The notes: a model not told the origin generated them from the letters alone. A stretch of DNA of 64,000 nt from Selaginella moellendorffii (GCF_000143415.4 NW_003314268.1:3237502-3301501); one strand, 5' to 3'. Counted from the stretch's first letter, positions 32,368-44,400 are shown. Numbers and translations are program-made.

Positions 32368-32760
32368 AAACAGATTCTTTCCTTCTTTTCGCTGGGCAGG
32401 GATCGGACGGCGGGGAACTGATCGAGGATAGATAGCTTTTGTTTGATGGTTGATTCACATTTATATTTGTACATATATATATTTTGGGAGAAATAATGAA
32501 TAATCCAACGGCTATGATTGAACGAATATTCTCTTAGGTATGGGAATATGCTTTGTCTGGGTGAATGATCCGACGGCCAAGATTAAACGTGAAGGAATAT
32601 ACTTATCGTTGGACATGAAGGGTGGCGAGGGATTTTGTTTGAAATACCATTGTTCTTCTTTGCTTCTCTTCTTTGTAGCGCATTGCTCTCTAGGGTTTGG
32701 TGGACGCTCCAGAGGGGGCGATCGATCCCTGGCGGCTTGGATCGATTCTTTCCGAGCGCC
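32368..32760. other. Spacer TOM1-like / DWARF1
   Basis: Holds the 3' UTR of the TOM1-like gene (aataatgaataatcc near 32495 could be a polyadenylation region) and the promoter and leader of DWARF1. The sequence gaatgatccgacggccaagattaaacg (32561) and the preceding aataatccaacggctatgattgaacg (32500) are a short imperfect tandem repeat. Confidence 0.45.
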
Positions 32761-34762
32761 ATGGATCAGCAGCGGCGGGGCGAGGAGAAGAGGGCCAGGG
32801 AGAAGCGGGCGCCCTCCATTGCGGATTTCCTCATCCAGTTCCGGTGGATCGTCGTGATTCCGGTCATCCTGCCGCTCTCCTTCCTCTTCTACCAGCTTGT
32901 GCGGTGGCTGCCCGCGATCTGGACGCTGCTCCATGGGCTGCCGTCGGAGGAATCGCACCGAGCGGCCGTGGAGCGCGTCCGGCGGCGCGTCAAGCAGCGC
33001 GACCCCCAGCGCGACGGGCTCGTGTGCACGGCGCGGCGGCCGTGGCTGGGAGTGGCGCTGCGCAACGCCGAGCACAAGCGCGGCGCGCGCTACGAGGTGG
33101 ATCTGGGCGAGCTGCGCAACGTGGTGTGGATCGATCGCCGCCGCCTGCTCATCAAGTGCGAGCCCATGGTGACAATGTCGCAGCTCAGCGCTGCCACGCT
33201 CCCGTTTGGCGTGGCGCCGGAGGTTCTCCCCGAGCTGGACGACCTCACCATTGGCGGCGTCATCAACGGGTATGGGATCGAGGGCAGCAGCCACATCTAT
33301 GGATTGTTTGCCGAGACTTGCAGCGCTTTCGAGCTGGTCCTGGCAGACGGGAGAGTGGTGCGCGCCACCGCTGACAACGAGTTCTCGGATCTCTACAAAG
33401 CGGTGCCATGGTCGCATGGATCCATTGGGCTGCTGGTTGGAGTGGAGATCCGGCTCATTCCCGTCAAGGAGTTCATGAAGGTGACTTACAGCCCGGTTGT
33501 CGGTAGCCTCGCCAAGATCGCGGAGGTGTACGAGGATTTGTTCTGTCCACGGGATCTCGATCAAGACAATCCCGAGAAGGTACATTCTTTTTCTTTCTTT
33601 CTTCCTCTTTTCGAGTAAAAAAGGCGATGGTCCAGGTTCCCGATTTTGTGGAAGGGATCGTATACTCGGGATCCACAGCAGTGATTACAACTGGGCGATA
33701 TGCCACCAGGGAAGAAGCGGCGAGGAAGGGGAATGTGATCAACGATTTCGGGTGGTGGTGGAAGCCGTGGTTCCATATCCACGCGCAGAGCGCTCTGGAG
33801 CGGGGTACGTTTGTGGAGTATGTGCCTGTGCGCTCGTACTACCACCGGCACACTCGCTCCTTGTATTGGGAGGGTGGTCTCATTGTTCCCATGGGGAATC
33901 ACCCGCTCTTCAGGCTCTTACTCGGCTGGCTCATGCCTCCAAAGGTACTGGACGAGTTTTTCTTTCCTCCTATCGTTTCTCTTCGTCAGCGTTATCAGCT
34001 CCTTTTTCTCTCTGTTGTTTACTGCTTCACAGGTGAGCCTGCTAAAGCTGACGCAAACGGACGGGATTCGAAAATATTACATCCAGCGTCATGCCTGCCA
34101 GGACATGCTAGTACCGAATCACAAGCTCGCTGCCTGCCTGGAGTTTTGTCACGAGAACTTTGAGGTGCGTGTCAGATTGGATTCTTTTCTCGAGCTTGAG
34201 TTTGTTGGCTGGTCATGTCCATTTAGTCTAGTCTCTTTCTTCTCACCGGTCTGGTTTCTTGGCTGGCTTTGGCTGCAGACTTATCCGCTATGGCTTTGTC
34301 CCCACCGGCTGTTTAAGACGGAGATGGGCACCATGCTCGATTGCGAGCCTGGATTCAGCAGCAACAAACAACCAGGGGATACGGACTACGCGCAGATGTG
34401 GACGGATGTTGGCATCTGGGGCGTGCCCGGGCCCGTGCTGAGGTGCGAGGTGTGGGATGGCGTCCAGGCCACCAAGAACATGGAGAAGTGGCTACGAGAC
34501 AGCCGGTCGTATCAGTGCCTCTATGCGGAGGTTGAGCAGTCGGAGGGGGAGTTTTGGCAGATGTTTGATCCGTCGCTGTACAACGCGGTCCGCAACAAGT
34601 TCGTTCTCTTCCATAGATCTTCGTTCTTGTCTTCTCATACGGACTAAAATCGTTTCTTTCTCTTCTGTTCCTTGCAGATATGGAGCGGAGTCGGCTTTCA
34701 TGTCGGTTTACTACAAAATCTCCAACTGCAAGAAGGGAAGTAAGCATGGCAAGAAGGATTGA
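32761..34762 (+). CDS. DWF1: Delta(24)-sterol reductase (DWARF1/DIMINUTO)
   Basis: A FAD-dependent endomembrane enzyme that isomerises and reduces the C-24 side-chain double bond in phytosterol synthesis; also needed for brassinosteroid precursors in angiosperms. Exon 1 (32761-33579) gives an N-terminal membrane anchor (WIVVIPVILPLSFLFYQLV) and the FAD_binding_4 domain (MVTMSQLSAATLPFGVAPEV, DDLTIGGVINGYGIEGSSH). Exons 2-5 carry VPDFVEGIVYSGSTAVITTG, RSYYHRHTRSLYWE, KLTQTDGIRKYYIQRH, TYPLWLCPHRL and the end YKISNCKKGSKHGKKD. The calmodulin-binding-like region and the aromatic C-terminal segments are conserved. Introns are about 55-100 bp. The length is normal for DWF1. Confidence 0.96.
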
Positions 34763-35169
34763 TATCATCGATCGTATGGTTTTCTTTTCTTTCATTTTTT
34801 TTTTCTTGTTGTATCCTGGCTAACGAGTTTTGGTTGTATTCTATAAGTTGTAAGTATCGCGGTTGCTAACAGTAAATAAAGCTCTCGCTTTATATTTGAA
34901 ATATCACTCCTTTTGTCTGGTCTTTTTTTTTCTCTCTCTTTTCTCTTGACGCGATACAAGATATATATATATATATATCTTCCTCTTTCTTCTGGATGTT
35001 TCCAGGCGAAGGCGACTATATACTAGTTTACAACAACGCGAAGGGATAATGGACAACAAACAAGCTTTTGGGCCGCTTTCGGGAAAGGTACCTCTAGGAT
35101 AGTGCTGTTTTCCTTCCTCTCTCCTGTGTTGATAACTTAGTTAATCGGTCCCCGGATTCTTATCGAGTT
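34763..35169. other. Convergent 3' flanks of DWARF1 and the CNNM-like gene
   Basis: Contains both 3' ends, T-rich tracts (34795-34810, 34922-34945) and a short (AT)n run at about 34962-34978. No gene. Confidence 0.5.
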
Positions 35170-37686
35170 TCACGTAAGAGAGTGGGGACCCCTGCGAAGA
35201 AAAAATGGATGAGAAAGAGCCAAAAGGGAGAATCCAGCACACTTAACTGTGGATCGCTGTGGACTAGTTTCATCACTTCTGAGCTCCTGTTGCTGCTGCT
35301 GCTGCTGGTTGTGTCGATTCCTAGAGGCGGGTGATCTTGGCAGTGGTGTCATTCTCCCGGGGGAGCCATGCGGCGGTAAGTTTGCAAAGGAGGAGGCTGG
35401 CGATGAGGCCTCGCGTGGCGTGCATGGGGAAGCGAGCTTGGTGGGCGTAGGCCCCGGAGCGTACAGGTGTGGACTCTGGGGAGAGTCGGGGGCTGGAGTG
35501 TGCTGGAGAGATGGGACTGGGGACGTGAAGCTCGGCGTTGGCTGGAGCGATGATAAAGGCGAGGCTGCTGCTGTTGGAAAGGCTGAGGAGAGTGCCGATG
35601 GGGATGGGGACTTGTCCTCGGGTGGTAGCATGTTAACTTTGATCCTGACCACCATTGCACAGACAAACCACGGGAAAACGATTAAGAAATTCGACTAGAG
35701 GAGGAGACTAGCTAATGGAGGAGAGCTTTACTTGTTGTGGATGTCAACGTATTCGTCTGTTTCGTCCCATATCTCTTCCTGGAACAAAATGACAGCACGC
35801 ATTAGCTACAGCTCAACTTTGACGAATGCTCTCCCCTCTTCTTCTTTTCTTTTAATCATCTTTGCAGCACTCAAAAGTGTTACCTGTAAGAGCTCTTCAA
35901 TGACGTCCTCCATTGTGATGATCCCCACGGCCTCGTCGTCGGCAGAGAGCTTTGACAGCGCGGGACCAACGTCCAGTATGTCGTCCGTTCGGGCTCTCTG
36001 CCAGTTTTGTCTTCGCTGGTCGACCGACTCGCCTTTGGTGAGCTTCCTTACAAGCACTGGCTCGCTTCCGGGATCGCCGTCTATGTCCACCGCAACGTTG
36101 AACTTTTGCGAGGCCTGCGTTGTTAGTAAGCCTGCAAGGAAACTATGAAAAATTACGTTGGTTTCAAAGGCAACCAGCATCGTTACCATTGGCATTCTTC
36201 ACAAGCCTCTTCGAGCTTAGCCTACGGTCTAACCCCTTCTTGAAACTTTCGGCGCCATCTTTAACGACCACGGCCATATGACTGTGTCCCTTTTGAAACT
36301 CATTCAGTATATCATACAGTGGCAAGGACTCTGGCACCCTACGACATTATCCATGTTAGAAAAACGGGACCTGGATAGTGAAGAAATTACCGAGGAATCT
36401 TGCGTATCGTCACGTTTCGAACTGGCGTCTCATCTTCAGGTCGTATACTCAACAAATTTTTTACCTGAAACACATGCTGTTACATCAGAAAACGACACTT
36501 GGACAAAGAGCTTGCACATACCAGGACCAAGCCGATTACATTTGTTGGTTTACCAGAATACACAGGTACACGACTGTGGCCTTTTGTCAAAATCGCAGTC
36601 ATGGTTTCCCTGGCAAAGTTTTCAAACAAGAGCCATCAGCAACTACAAGACGTTCGACATGTAAGATGCATACTGGTTAAGCTTTGCGTTCACATCAATT
36701 GAAAATGTAGAGGAGAGAGGTGTCATCGCAACCTTTGCAGTTTTCTCGGTCAGCTCCAGAGCGCCAGTGATTATAGTCGTCTCATCGTGAGTTAATTCGC
36801 CTCCTTTTCCGGCCTATACACCAAAAATTTCAACTTAAGAGTATCATGTATCACAAAATCTCACCTCCTTGTCATGGAAGCCAACAAGTGTTTTCAGTTC
36901 AGCCCTCCGGAACAGTGCCGAATGGTTCTTGCCAAGTGTGGCATCGAGAAGCTGCAGTGCTTTCAGACTGAATTCACTAGAAAACAAACGGACACCAAGG
37001 AAAACAAGAAAGAGCCACGTACCTTACTAATGGGATACGCAACCGGAAAACACAAGACCAAGAGCAAACGAACGAAAGGAGCCATGGTCGCTCCAACAGC
37101 TAATCCATACCTTGAGCACACTGCCTGAGGAAAAATCTGTATGTGGCACACATGACACAATCAAAACCTCGCTACAGCAACTAGATGGATGGTACCTCTC
37201 CAAATAAAAGAATCAGTGTCACAGATATCAAAATGGCAGCCCAAGCCGGAACCAACGAGTCTAGAAAGATTGGAAGAGCCTAAAAGGCGACGCCAAACCA
37301 AGTTGAAAAAGAAGTACAAATTGTGTAAGAAACGATGAATGGGGGAAAGGGAAAAAACTGACCTCCATCGCAAGAGCATTACAAATCAAAAGAGTACAAA
37401 GAAGAAGGTGTTGCCGTCTAACGACAGGATAGATCTTCCCTGTAAAGAGGAGCGGAGTAAGCAAGGGAGAGAAGAAATCCCATAGACAAGAAAGAATAGA
37501 TGCTGTACCTGCGTGCTTTTGATCCTTCTCCTTGCCCGACTTGATCAACACCTCCAAATCCACAAGCTCCAGAGACATGAGACCCAGAGTGAGGCCGGAC
37601 ATCAAACCGGCAAACGCGACAATAGCAACGATGATGGCGATGTATCCCCAGAAAGTAGGACCGCAGCAATGCTCGTGTGTCGCCAT
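35170..37686 (-). CDS. CNNM/CorC-like DUF21 and CBS-domain membrane protein (magnesium efflux family)
   Basis: A plant CBSDUF21 protein, relatives of which (CNNM/MGR) transport magnesium. The first exon (from 37686) starts [13 protein letters not shown] and runs into the first membrane helix and [20 protein letters not shown], the hallmark DUF21 segment. Then come [33 protein letters not shown]...[35 protein letters not shown] and [23 protein letters not shown] repeats follow. The exon at about 35884-36128 carries [19 protein letters not shown], with FVKGE-type changes, and the short exon [11 protein letters not shown] follows. The last exon is Pro/Ser/Gln-rich and non-conserved. About ten exons, several not fully resolved by eye. 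Its promoter region was copied into 39.48-39.69 kb. Confidence 0.88.
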
Positions 37687-37689
37687 ACC

Positions 37690-38050
37690 TCTCGATGCCT
37701 TGTTCTTTGCTTCCTCTTTGTTACTGTCAGAAATTCGTCATGGTGCGACGCAATGCGACCGATCCGAGCTGCAAGATACACAGGGCCAGCGACTGAGCCC
37801 GCGAGCTGATGCAAGATTTCGAGAGATTTTACCCCGAGAGCGAGAAATCCCCTGCTCCTACCCGCGATCACAATGACGAGCTCCAGGCGCTGCGCAGCGC
37901 GGCAAGATCTGAGAGGCGAGATAGCAGAGGCGATGCGCGATGGACCGATCGGACAAAGTGTCCTCTCTTTTATTCCTGCTGCTGCGTCCTGGCCAGGAAA
38001 CCTAGCTACTTAGAAATGGCAAAAAATTGCAATGCGTTAGTGAGGGGCCG
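37690..38050 (-). promoter_or_regulatory. CNNM-like gene leader and promoter region
   Basis: Upstream of the CNNM start. The segment about 37700-37990 is duplicated, with deletions, at about 39484-39690. Shared blocks are ctttgcttcctctt, aatgcgaccgat, gagcccgcgagctga, cgagagcgagaaatcccct and gatctgagaggcgaga. Confidence 0.55.
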
Positions 38051-38264
38051 TCACTGCTAGTTTGACGGGTGCCTGTCTCTCGAGCGTAACGCCACGTAAT
38101 GCCGAGAATATATATTTTTAAGAAAGTAAAGTAAAAATTAAAAAAAAAAAGAAGAGAGGGAGAAAACTCGAACCTCCGACTTTTTTCGCCATAAAACAAT
38201 TAAAAGTAATTTAGGCTTAATTGAAACTAAAATTCATCCTTTTTTCCAACATCAGGAGCAAGAA

Positions 38265-38762
38265 ATCTACATTTTCCAGTACAATTCTGGTTCGGGAAGC
38301 TGGGTGGCGGGAGAATCCCCGACTAGTGGATCCAGTGGATGGACTTTGTGGATGGAATTTTGGCTACCACCACTACGAGATCGATACCATGACATGGTGT
38401 CGTTCCAGTGCGTGAAAATCCATTTTGGGGATGGGAGCGGATGACGCAGAGCTAGAGAATTGTAGATATCCGGGGTTTTGTGTACAGAAGACGGCGGATT
38501 TTATTGGTTGACAGGGAAGGAAAGAAGAATTGCTTCAAGTGTCTTGGAGAGGGATGAGGAGCGTTTTGCACTTGACCATGGTTGCATCCCAAAAATACTT
38601 GGTGGCAGATGGCCACTTGGCGATATCGGCGCTCGCAGTGAAAGCTGGATGGCTTATTTTTGTTGTCTCCATGAGCTCTCGTACTTTGCAAGCAAATGCT
38701 TTCCGGACATTCACTCGTATATGCTTCACGGCACGGCCATGGATCTCAAACCTGGAATGTGA
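38265..38762 (+). pseudogene. Truncated F-box gene copy
   Basis: Similar to the intact F-box gene at 40650-41245 but broken. It starts in mid-gene (ttccagtacaattctggttcgggaagctgggtggcggg). It contains a small extra piece including actagtggatccagtgga, then continues through DGGFYWLTG, DHGCIPKILG...RWPLGDIG and ELSYFASKCFPDIHSY. Frameshifts and stops occur. It lacks the F-box itself and the middle of the gene. Confidence 0.85.
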
Positions 38763-38859
38763 ACCCCAGGTGGAATTAAGCGTGAGCAAAGAAATATGTT
38801 GGGAAATGAAATCAGTTGAATATTATAGTTGTTACACGTAATATGTTTTAACTACAATC

Positions 38860-39483
38860 CATACATTGATCCTACTGCTCGATATTAGCAGCTGACTAGC
38901 CGCAGCCAAGCTGGTAATGGAGGCTGCCATTACCCCCGTCAATCGAGACTCTAATCGCCAAACCTTTTCTTATGTACAGTACCTGAGTGATGTGTAGTCC
39001 ACAAACCGTTTAGGACGAGTGCTGGAAAGGTGGAGCGCAAATGCAGTAGCTAGTCTCCGGCCTGCAAATCCAATCCACACAATTGTCATAGTTTGTAGAG
39101 AAAGAGCCAAAACCAAATTGAAGAGAAACCACTCGAACCTCCAGTGATCCCACAAACGAATTCTACAGTCGGTCCCTCCAGTGGATCCTGCCGTCGACGG
39201 TAGCAAAGCTCGACCGCCTGGAATCCTCCGAGGAGGATCGCTCAGCTCCTCAACTTTGTAGTTGGTGTGGCTGCTTTGAGCTTGTTCTTCAACCCCACGG
39301 TTGGAGATTTTCAACGAAGCTTGTCCCGTTGGGCTGCACGCCTGATTTGCCAAAGTACGTACCTCCCATTTTCCACGTTCCTCGTTCCGGCCAGCAGCAA
39401 CGTAAACAAATGGTGAGAAGCCAAGCAGCCTCTTTGACGAGTAAACCTGGACTTGGAACCTCAAGTCCCAGAGCGTTCGAAAC
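38860..39483 (-). pseudogene. Truncated copy of the 3' end of VPS15
   Basis: Minus-strand sequence matches the last exons of the intact VPS15 gene (41690-42340): [54 protein letters not shown]. It is frameshifted (GKWEVRTL instead of VAVWNVENG) and lacks the segment for the final exon (about 41556-41630 in the intact copy). It lies next to the broken F-box copy exactly as VPS15 lies next to the intact F-box gene. Confidence 0.9.
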
Positions 39484-39690
39484 ACCTCTCCTTTGCTTCC
39501 TCTTCAGAATGCGACCGATTAGAGCTTATGCACAGCCACCGATTGAGCCCGCGAGCTGAAGCAAATTTACGAAAGATTTCAACCCGAGAGCGAGAAATCC
39601 CCTGGGATCACAATCACGAGCTCCAAGATCTGAGAGGCGAGAGAGCGTGGATTGATCGGACGTCCTCCCTGGCCAAGGAATATAAATAAC
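39484..39690. repeat. Copy of the CNNM leader joined to the VPS15 fragment
   Basis: From about 39484 the sequence switches from VPS15-like to a degenerate copy of 37700-37990. Shared blocks include aatgcgaccgat, gagcccgcgagctgaagcaa, aacccgagagcgagaaatcccctg, gatctgagaggcgagag and gtcctccctggccaagga. This is the junction of a tandem duplication. Confidence 0.8.
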
Positions 39691-39785
39691 TGAAAATAAT
39701 TTATTTTTAAATTAATATTATATTTTCAGCTTAATTAACCCGGGATATTTCTTTTATCGACCCTATAGCGGTTATCGACTGGGCA

Positions 39786-39950
39786 TTGCTCGTGGGGATC
39801 CTCCTGCGACTGGATTTCCACAGCGTCGCCCGGATGCGAGTGGCCTGCCGCTCCTGGCACTGCATCCTTACCTCTCGCTCGTTTCTGGAGTGCCACAGCA
39901 AGCAGCAGCATCCTGGCACTGCATGGGTGGTCCGGACATGGCTGCCACCC
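39786..39950 (+). pseudogene. F-box 5' fragment
   Basis: Encodes GILLRLDFHSVARMRVACRS and WHCILTSRSFLECHS, clearly the same start region as the intact F-box gene at 40150-40270. It ends at a hairpin. Similarity stops near TAWVVRTW. Confidence 0.85.
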
Positions 39951-39954
39951 TGGA

Positions 39955-40030
39955 GCTTTTGGAAACTGCTAGATCTTAATAACTTTTACATTCATTTAAA
40001 AGTTATTAAGATCAAGCAGTTTTCCAAAGC
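39955..40030. repeat. Near-perfect inverted repeat (fold-back)
   Basis: Left arm gcttttggaaactgctagat followed by cttaataactttta, a short centre, and right arm taaaagttattaagatc followed by aagcagttttccaaagc. The arms are about 33 bp with two or three mismatches. It lies exactly at the end of the F-box 5' fragment. Confidence 0.85.
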
Positions 40031-40109
40031 AACATTTAATAGTTTTCAAGCTACATTAAAAGAAAAAGGAATGGAATGACCCTACCCCGGTTATAGGGCA
40101 CAGGTTAGT

Positions 40110-41249
40110 ATGGCGATGGGCTCCGCCTTCGACCGGCTGGGGGAGGATGAACTGCTGGTAAGCATCCTCCTGCGACTGGATGTCCACAATGTGGCCCGGA
40201 TGCGTCTGGTTTGCCGCTCCTGGTACTGCATTCTTACCTCCCGCTCGTTTTTAGACTGCCACAGCGAGCAGCAGCATCGTCCTGGCACTGCATGGGTGGT
40301 TCGGATGACTCGCTCCTCTGGCCGCCAATCTGCACTTCTGTGGCGTCCATTTTCTGGCCTGCCACCCGAGCCCACTGCCCTCCCCCTCGCCCCGCCTGGC
40401 GTCCCCTCGCCAATGTTTGTCAGCCATTTCACGGTGAGTGGGCTCGTCTGTGGCACGCTTGCTGGGTGGCCGAAAGAGAACACTCCCCGCTCACGCTCTT
40501 TGGCCGTGGGCAATCCACTCACAAACGCTTGGAAGGTGTTCCAGTGTGTCGAGGAGGTGGAGGAGGTTGAGACGATGGATGTGGATCCTGAGACTGGGAT
40601 CTACCGGATTGCAGTGTTCAACGTCCAGGAGGGAGACACTGAGGAGACTGCCTACATTTTACAGTACAGTTCCGGTTCAGAAAGCTGGGTGGCCGGGGAA
40701 TCCCCGAGCAATGTATGGAATTTTGGCTACAACCACTATGACCTCGACGCCATGGCATGGAGTCGTCCGTTGGTGCGTACGAATCCATTAGGCGACTGGG
40801 ATGGGAGGATTCTGGAGCTTGAGGATGGCTGCTTCAGCTGGCCTATCCGGGGTTTTATGTACAAAGGCCGGAGGATTTTAGTGGTTCACAGGGAGGGAAG
40901 TAAGGGTGGTTTCCGGAGAGTTGCTTTGAGCGTGTTGGAGAAAGGCGAGGAACCTGATAAGTGGCTGGCACTCTACCATGGTTGCATCCGAGAAATACTT
41001 GGAGAAACCATTGGCGACAAGTGGCCACTTGGTGATGTCGACTGTCCCAATGAAAACTGGATGGCTCATTTAGCAGGTGATGTGATTGTGGTCTCCAGCC
41101 GCATGTATCCTCTGTTAGCGTTTCATCTGGTGGAGAAGAAGTGGGAGTGTTCTAGCCACTCGGACGAGGAGCTCTCATACTTGGCAAAAAAACGCTTTCC
41201 AGACGTTCGGGCCTATACATTTACTCCCAGCTTCACAGCACGGCCATGA
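40110..41249 (+). CDS. F-box protein (intronless)
   Basis: A 379-residue protein, probably the substrate-recognition subunit of an SCF ubiquitin ligase. The N-terminal F-box is LGEDELLVSILLRLDVHNVARMRLVCRSWYCIL (residues about 9-42, shown in parts: LGEDELLVSILLRLD then VARMRLVCRSW). The rest is a kelch-like or F-box-associated beta region with repeated W-containing segments (ESWVAGESP, EDGCFSWP, DKWPLGD) but no clear canonical kelch repeats. It has two decayed relatives just upstream (38265-38762 and 39786-39950), so the gene arose within a small local family. No signal for regulation is visible. Confidence 0.85.
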   Translation: MAMGSAFDRLGEDELLVSILLRLDVHNVARMRLVCRSWYCILTSRSFLDCHSEQQHRPGTAWVVRMTRSSGRQSALLWRPFSGLPPEPTALPLAPPGVPSPMFVSHFTVSGLVCGTLAGWPKENTPRSRSLAVGNPLTNAWKVFQCVEEVEEVETMDVDPETGIYRIAVFNVQEGDTEETAYILQYSSGSESWVAGESPSNVWNFGYNHYDLDAMAWSRPLVRTNPLGDWDGRILELEDGCFSWPIRGFMYKGRRILVVHREGSKGGFRRVALSVLEKGEEPDKWLALYHGCIREILGETIGDKWPLGDVDCPNENWMAHLAGDVIVVSSRMYPLLAFHLVEKKWECSSHSDEELSYLAKKRFPDVRAYTFTPSFTARP

Positions 41250-41479
41250 ATCCCGAAACTGGAATGTGAATATTACGTGTGAGCAAAGAAGCAAGGTTAA
41301 AAGAACAAATTATATTTCAGGTCAGATTTATGTTGCCTTTCGCTAAGTAGTTCGTATTTATGTTGCCCTTAGCTAAGTTGGAACTGGAATAAGTTCCAAG
41401 TTGTGTGTTAGATTTTAGATTTCCATTCACGCTATGGCAGTGGAACCGTTTGTACGGTGGAATTGAAAACTAATAAGCT
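41250..41479. other. Convergent 3' flanks of F-box and VPS15
   Basis: Only 230 bp. It includes a short direct repeat (atttatgttgcc...cgctaagt / atttatgttgccc...agctaagt at about 41327-41376). Confidence 0.5.
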
Positions 41480-44400
41480 TTACTTCCATACTTTGATCGT
41501 ACCATCTCTACTACTCGATATGAGCAGCTGACTAGCCGCAGCCAAGCTGGTAATGGAGTCTCGGTGACACCCAGCCATATCAACCGCAGCCAAGGCGACC
41601 TCGCTTTGCACATTTTCGTGCATCGATTCCTGCCATTACCTCCATCAATCGAGACAAATCCTCAAACCTTTTCCTACAGTACCTGAGTGATGTGTAGTCC
41701 ACAAACGGTTTTGGAGGAATACCGGAAAGGAGGAGCGTTCTTCACTGTAGGACCGCAGATGCAGTAGCTAGTCTCCGGCCTGCAAATCCAATCCACACAG
41801 TTGTCATAGTTTGTAGAGCATGAGCCAAAAGAAAAAAGCAAATTGAAGAGAAACCACGAACCTCAAGTGATCCCACAAACGAATTCTACAGTCGGTCCCT
41901 CCAGTTATAACCGAGGCTCCTGCCGTCGTCGGTAGCAAAGCTCGAACGCCTGGAATCCTCGGAGGAGGATCGCTCAGCTCCTCGACTTTGTAGTCAGAGA
42001 GCTTGGATGCTTCCTGGTGTTGCTGCTTTGGGCCCGTCCTTCGGCCCCACGGTTGGAGATTTGCAACGAAGCTTGTCCCATTGGACTGCACGGCTGACTT
42101 TAAAATCTGCAAAACTCCAAAGCGTGAAGAAAGAACAAGGACAAGATTTAGCGAAGTACCTGTTGGCAGTTCCCATTTTCCACGTTCCAAACAGCCACCT
42201 CGTTCCGGCCAGCAGCAACGTAAACAAAAGGTCGAGGAAGCGAGGAGCCAACGGGAACGCACATAGCCTCCACAGGGTGGCAAGACGGAAGCCGCCACGA
42301 GTAAACCTGAACTTGGAACCTCAAGTCCCAGAGCGTTAGAACACCGCGGGATGTTCCCGACACTAGCCAGTGGCGAGAAGGATCGGCAGCTAAAGCGGAA
42401 ACGTAGCCTTGCTCCGGTTTTGCCTTTAGCAGCCAGGCGTCCCGCTGTTCTCTAAAGTCCCACAGGTGAAGTCCATTCTTCTGGGTGCTGTATAGAAGCA
42501 TACCCCCGAAAGCCTGCAAAGCTAGAACCGAGCCTTCCTGCGCGTCTGTCCTCCGGACGTTTGAGATGCCAGAGTACCGCTCCGGAACATTGCCCTCCCG
42601 TGCGATGTAGTCTACGCATAACACGCGAATCTCTCCAGCACTCGACGCTGCCGCAACCTGTTGATCCGGGCTTAGCATCGCCAAGCAAAGGACGCGCTCG
42701 TTCTGCCCAAAGGAGTACGTCAACTTCGATCTGAAAGAGGTACTTCTCTCCAAGCGGCGGCAGTCCCACACTTTGACAGTCCCGTCGTCCGATGCACTCG
42801 TGAAGAAGCTGTTGTCCGAAGAAACCGCCACTTGATTTACTGCTCGTTGGTGCTCATGCAAATGCGAGACCAACACACCGCGTGGTCTCCACCTGCTGTC
42901 TGAGCCAGCGCTGGACTTCAAGAACTTGTTGAAAGCATCGAATGCGGGCTCGGTGCTTGTTTCATGTGAAGGAGTTCTCCCGTAAATGGACCCTGTGAAC
43001 TTTGATGGAATAGCGATGATAGACTTCTGCATCATAGATTTCTGCATCATATCAGACTGCGAGTACGCGAGAGTGTCCATAGGCTGACGGTAGATCCGGC
43101 TCCACTCCTCATTACCCGAGTTGTCCAACCTTCTATCAGTTGGCGGACGAGAATACAGCGGAATACTGTCCGTTGCAACATCAAAGTTTGAGAAGAACCC
43201 TGCGCCGGTTGCCGAAGCATCCATCTTCTCTGGATTCTCCAAATCCCAGCTGTGCATCGTGCTAGACAAGTTTCGAATGTATCCCTCCATAGCTTTGAGC
43301 TTCTCACCATCTTCAAAGTCGGGGACGTTCCTTTGTAGTGGTATCTTCATCATCGGAGTTCTGCCATGACCAAAAGTTGCATCGGGAACTCGTTGACGAG
43401 GCTTAGGCCGCTCTGTTGCAGCCTCTGTTGAATTTGAAGTCAGCATCACGTTGCTCAAAACGCGTTGAAAGACGTCACGAGAAACCGGTGGCTTGAGACA
43501 TGCCAGAAGCGCTGCTTCAGAAGATATCGACAGTGGCTCCCGTCTGAGAAACGGCAGTAGAAGCGGTATCAGGTACGCGTGAGCATCTGCTACAGAAAGG
43601 TTGGAGCCGCTGGCAGCAACTAACGTGATGGCTGCTCTTCGCACCCACTGGCTCGGGTGGCAAAGCAGCGGGGAGGCTCGCTCCACAGTCTTCAAGAGAA
43701 CTCTCTTCTTCAGCAGCTTATAAACACAGAGAGCGGCCAAACATTCCAAAGCGTTGACAATAACGGGCTCCTCTACGTTGCTCAGTGCCTGCTCGAGGTA
43801 CGGAAGTAAGTAGGCTTCGGAGCTGACTTCGCCAACAAAGATGCAGACGTGAACAATCTGTTCGAAGAAAAGCGCCCGCAGTTGCTTGTCGCGATCGTTT
43901 AGAAACGCTGGCAAAACTGGCAGGAGAAAGTCGTTGCACTGCTTCTTTCCGAAAAACTCGCATAACGGCGCGATATGCTCCAGGAGAGCACGCCTTATGG
44001 TTGGAGTCTGCTTCTGGCCCATAACCAAGTCATGAATAATACGTCCTATAGTCTCACGGAGCTGCGCCAACTCTGTAGTAAAACCAGCCGAGCGTGACTT
44101 CTCGTTAAGTTCCTCACTACCACCCTCGGAACTTTGTGAAACCAAAAACCTGTAAGCTGTGCCCGCTATTTTGTGGATGCAGTCGGCATAACAGATACGT
44201 ACGCTTTCTTCTGGATCATCGGGTAACATGGACAGCAGCGGAAATATATATTCTGGAAATACCTTGGCGTCACTCGGAGAGAAAGTCTGAACCATGGATA
44301 GAACGTTGCAAAGCGTCTGCAGCGCGGCACAGCGGACAATAGCAGCTGAATCAGACAAAAGCGCAGCCACAAACGGAACAATGAGCTGCAGCCGTGCGTC

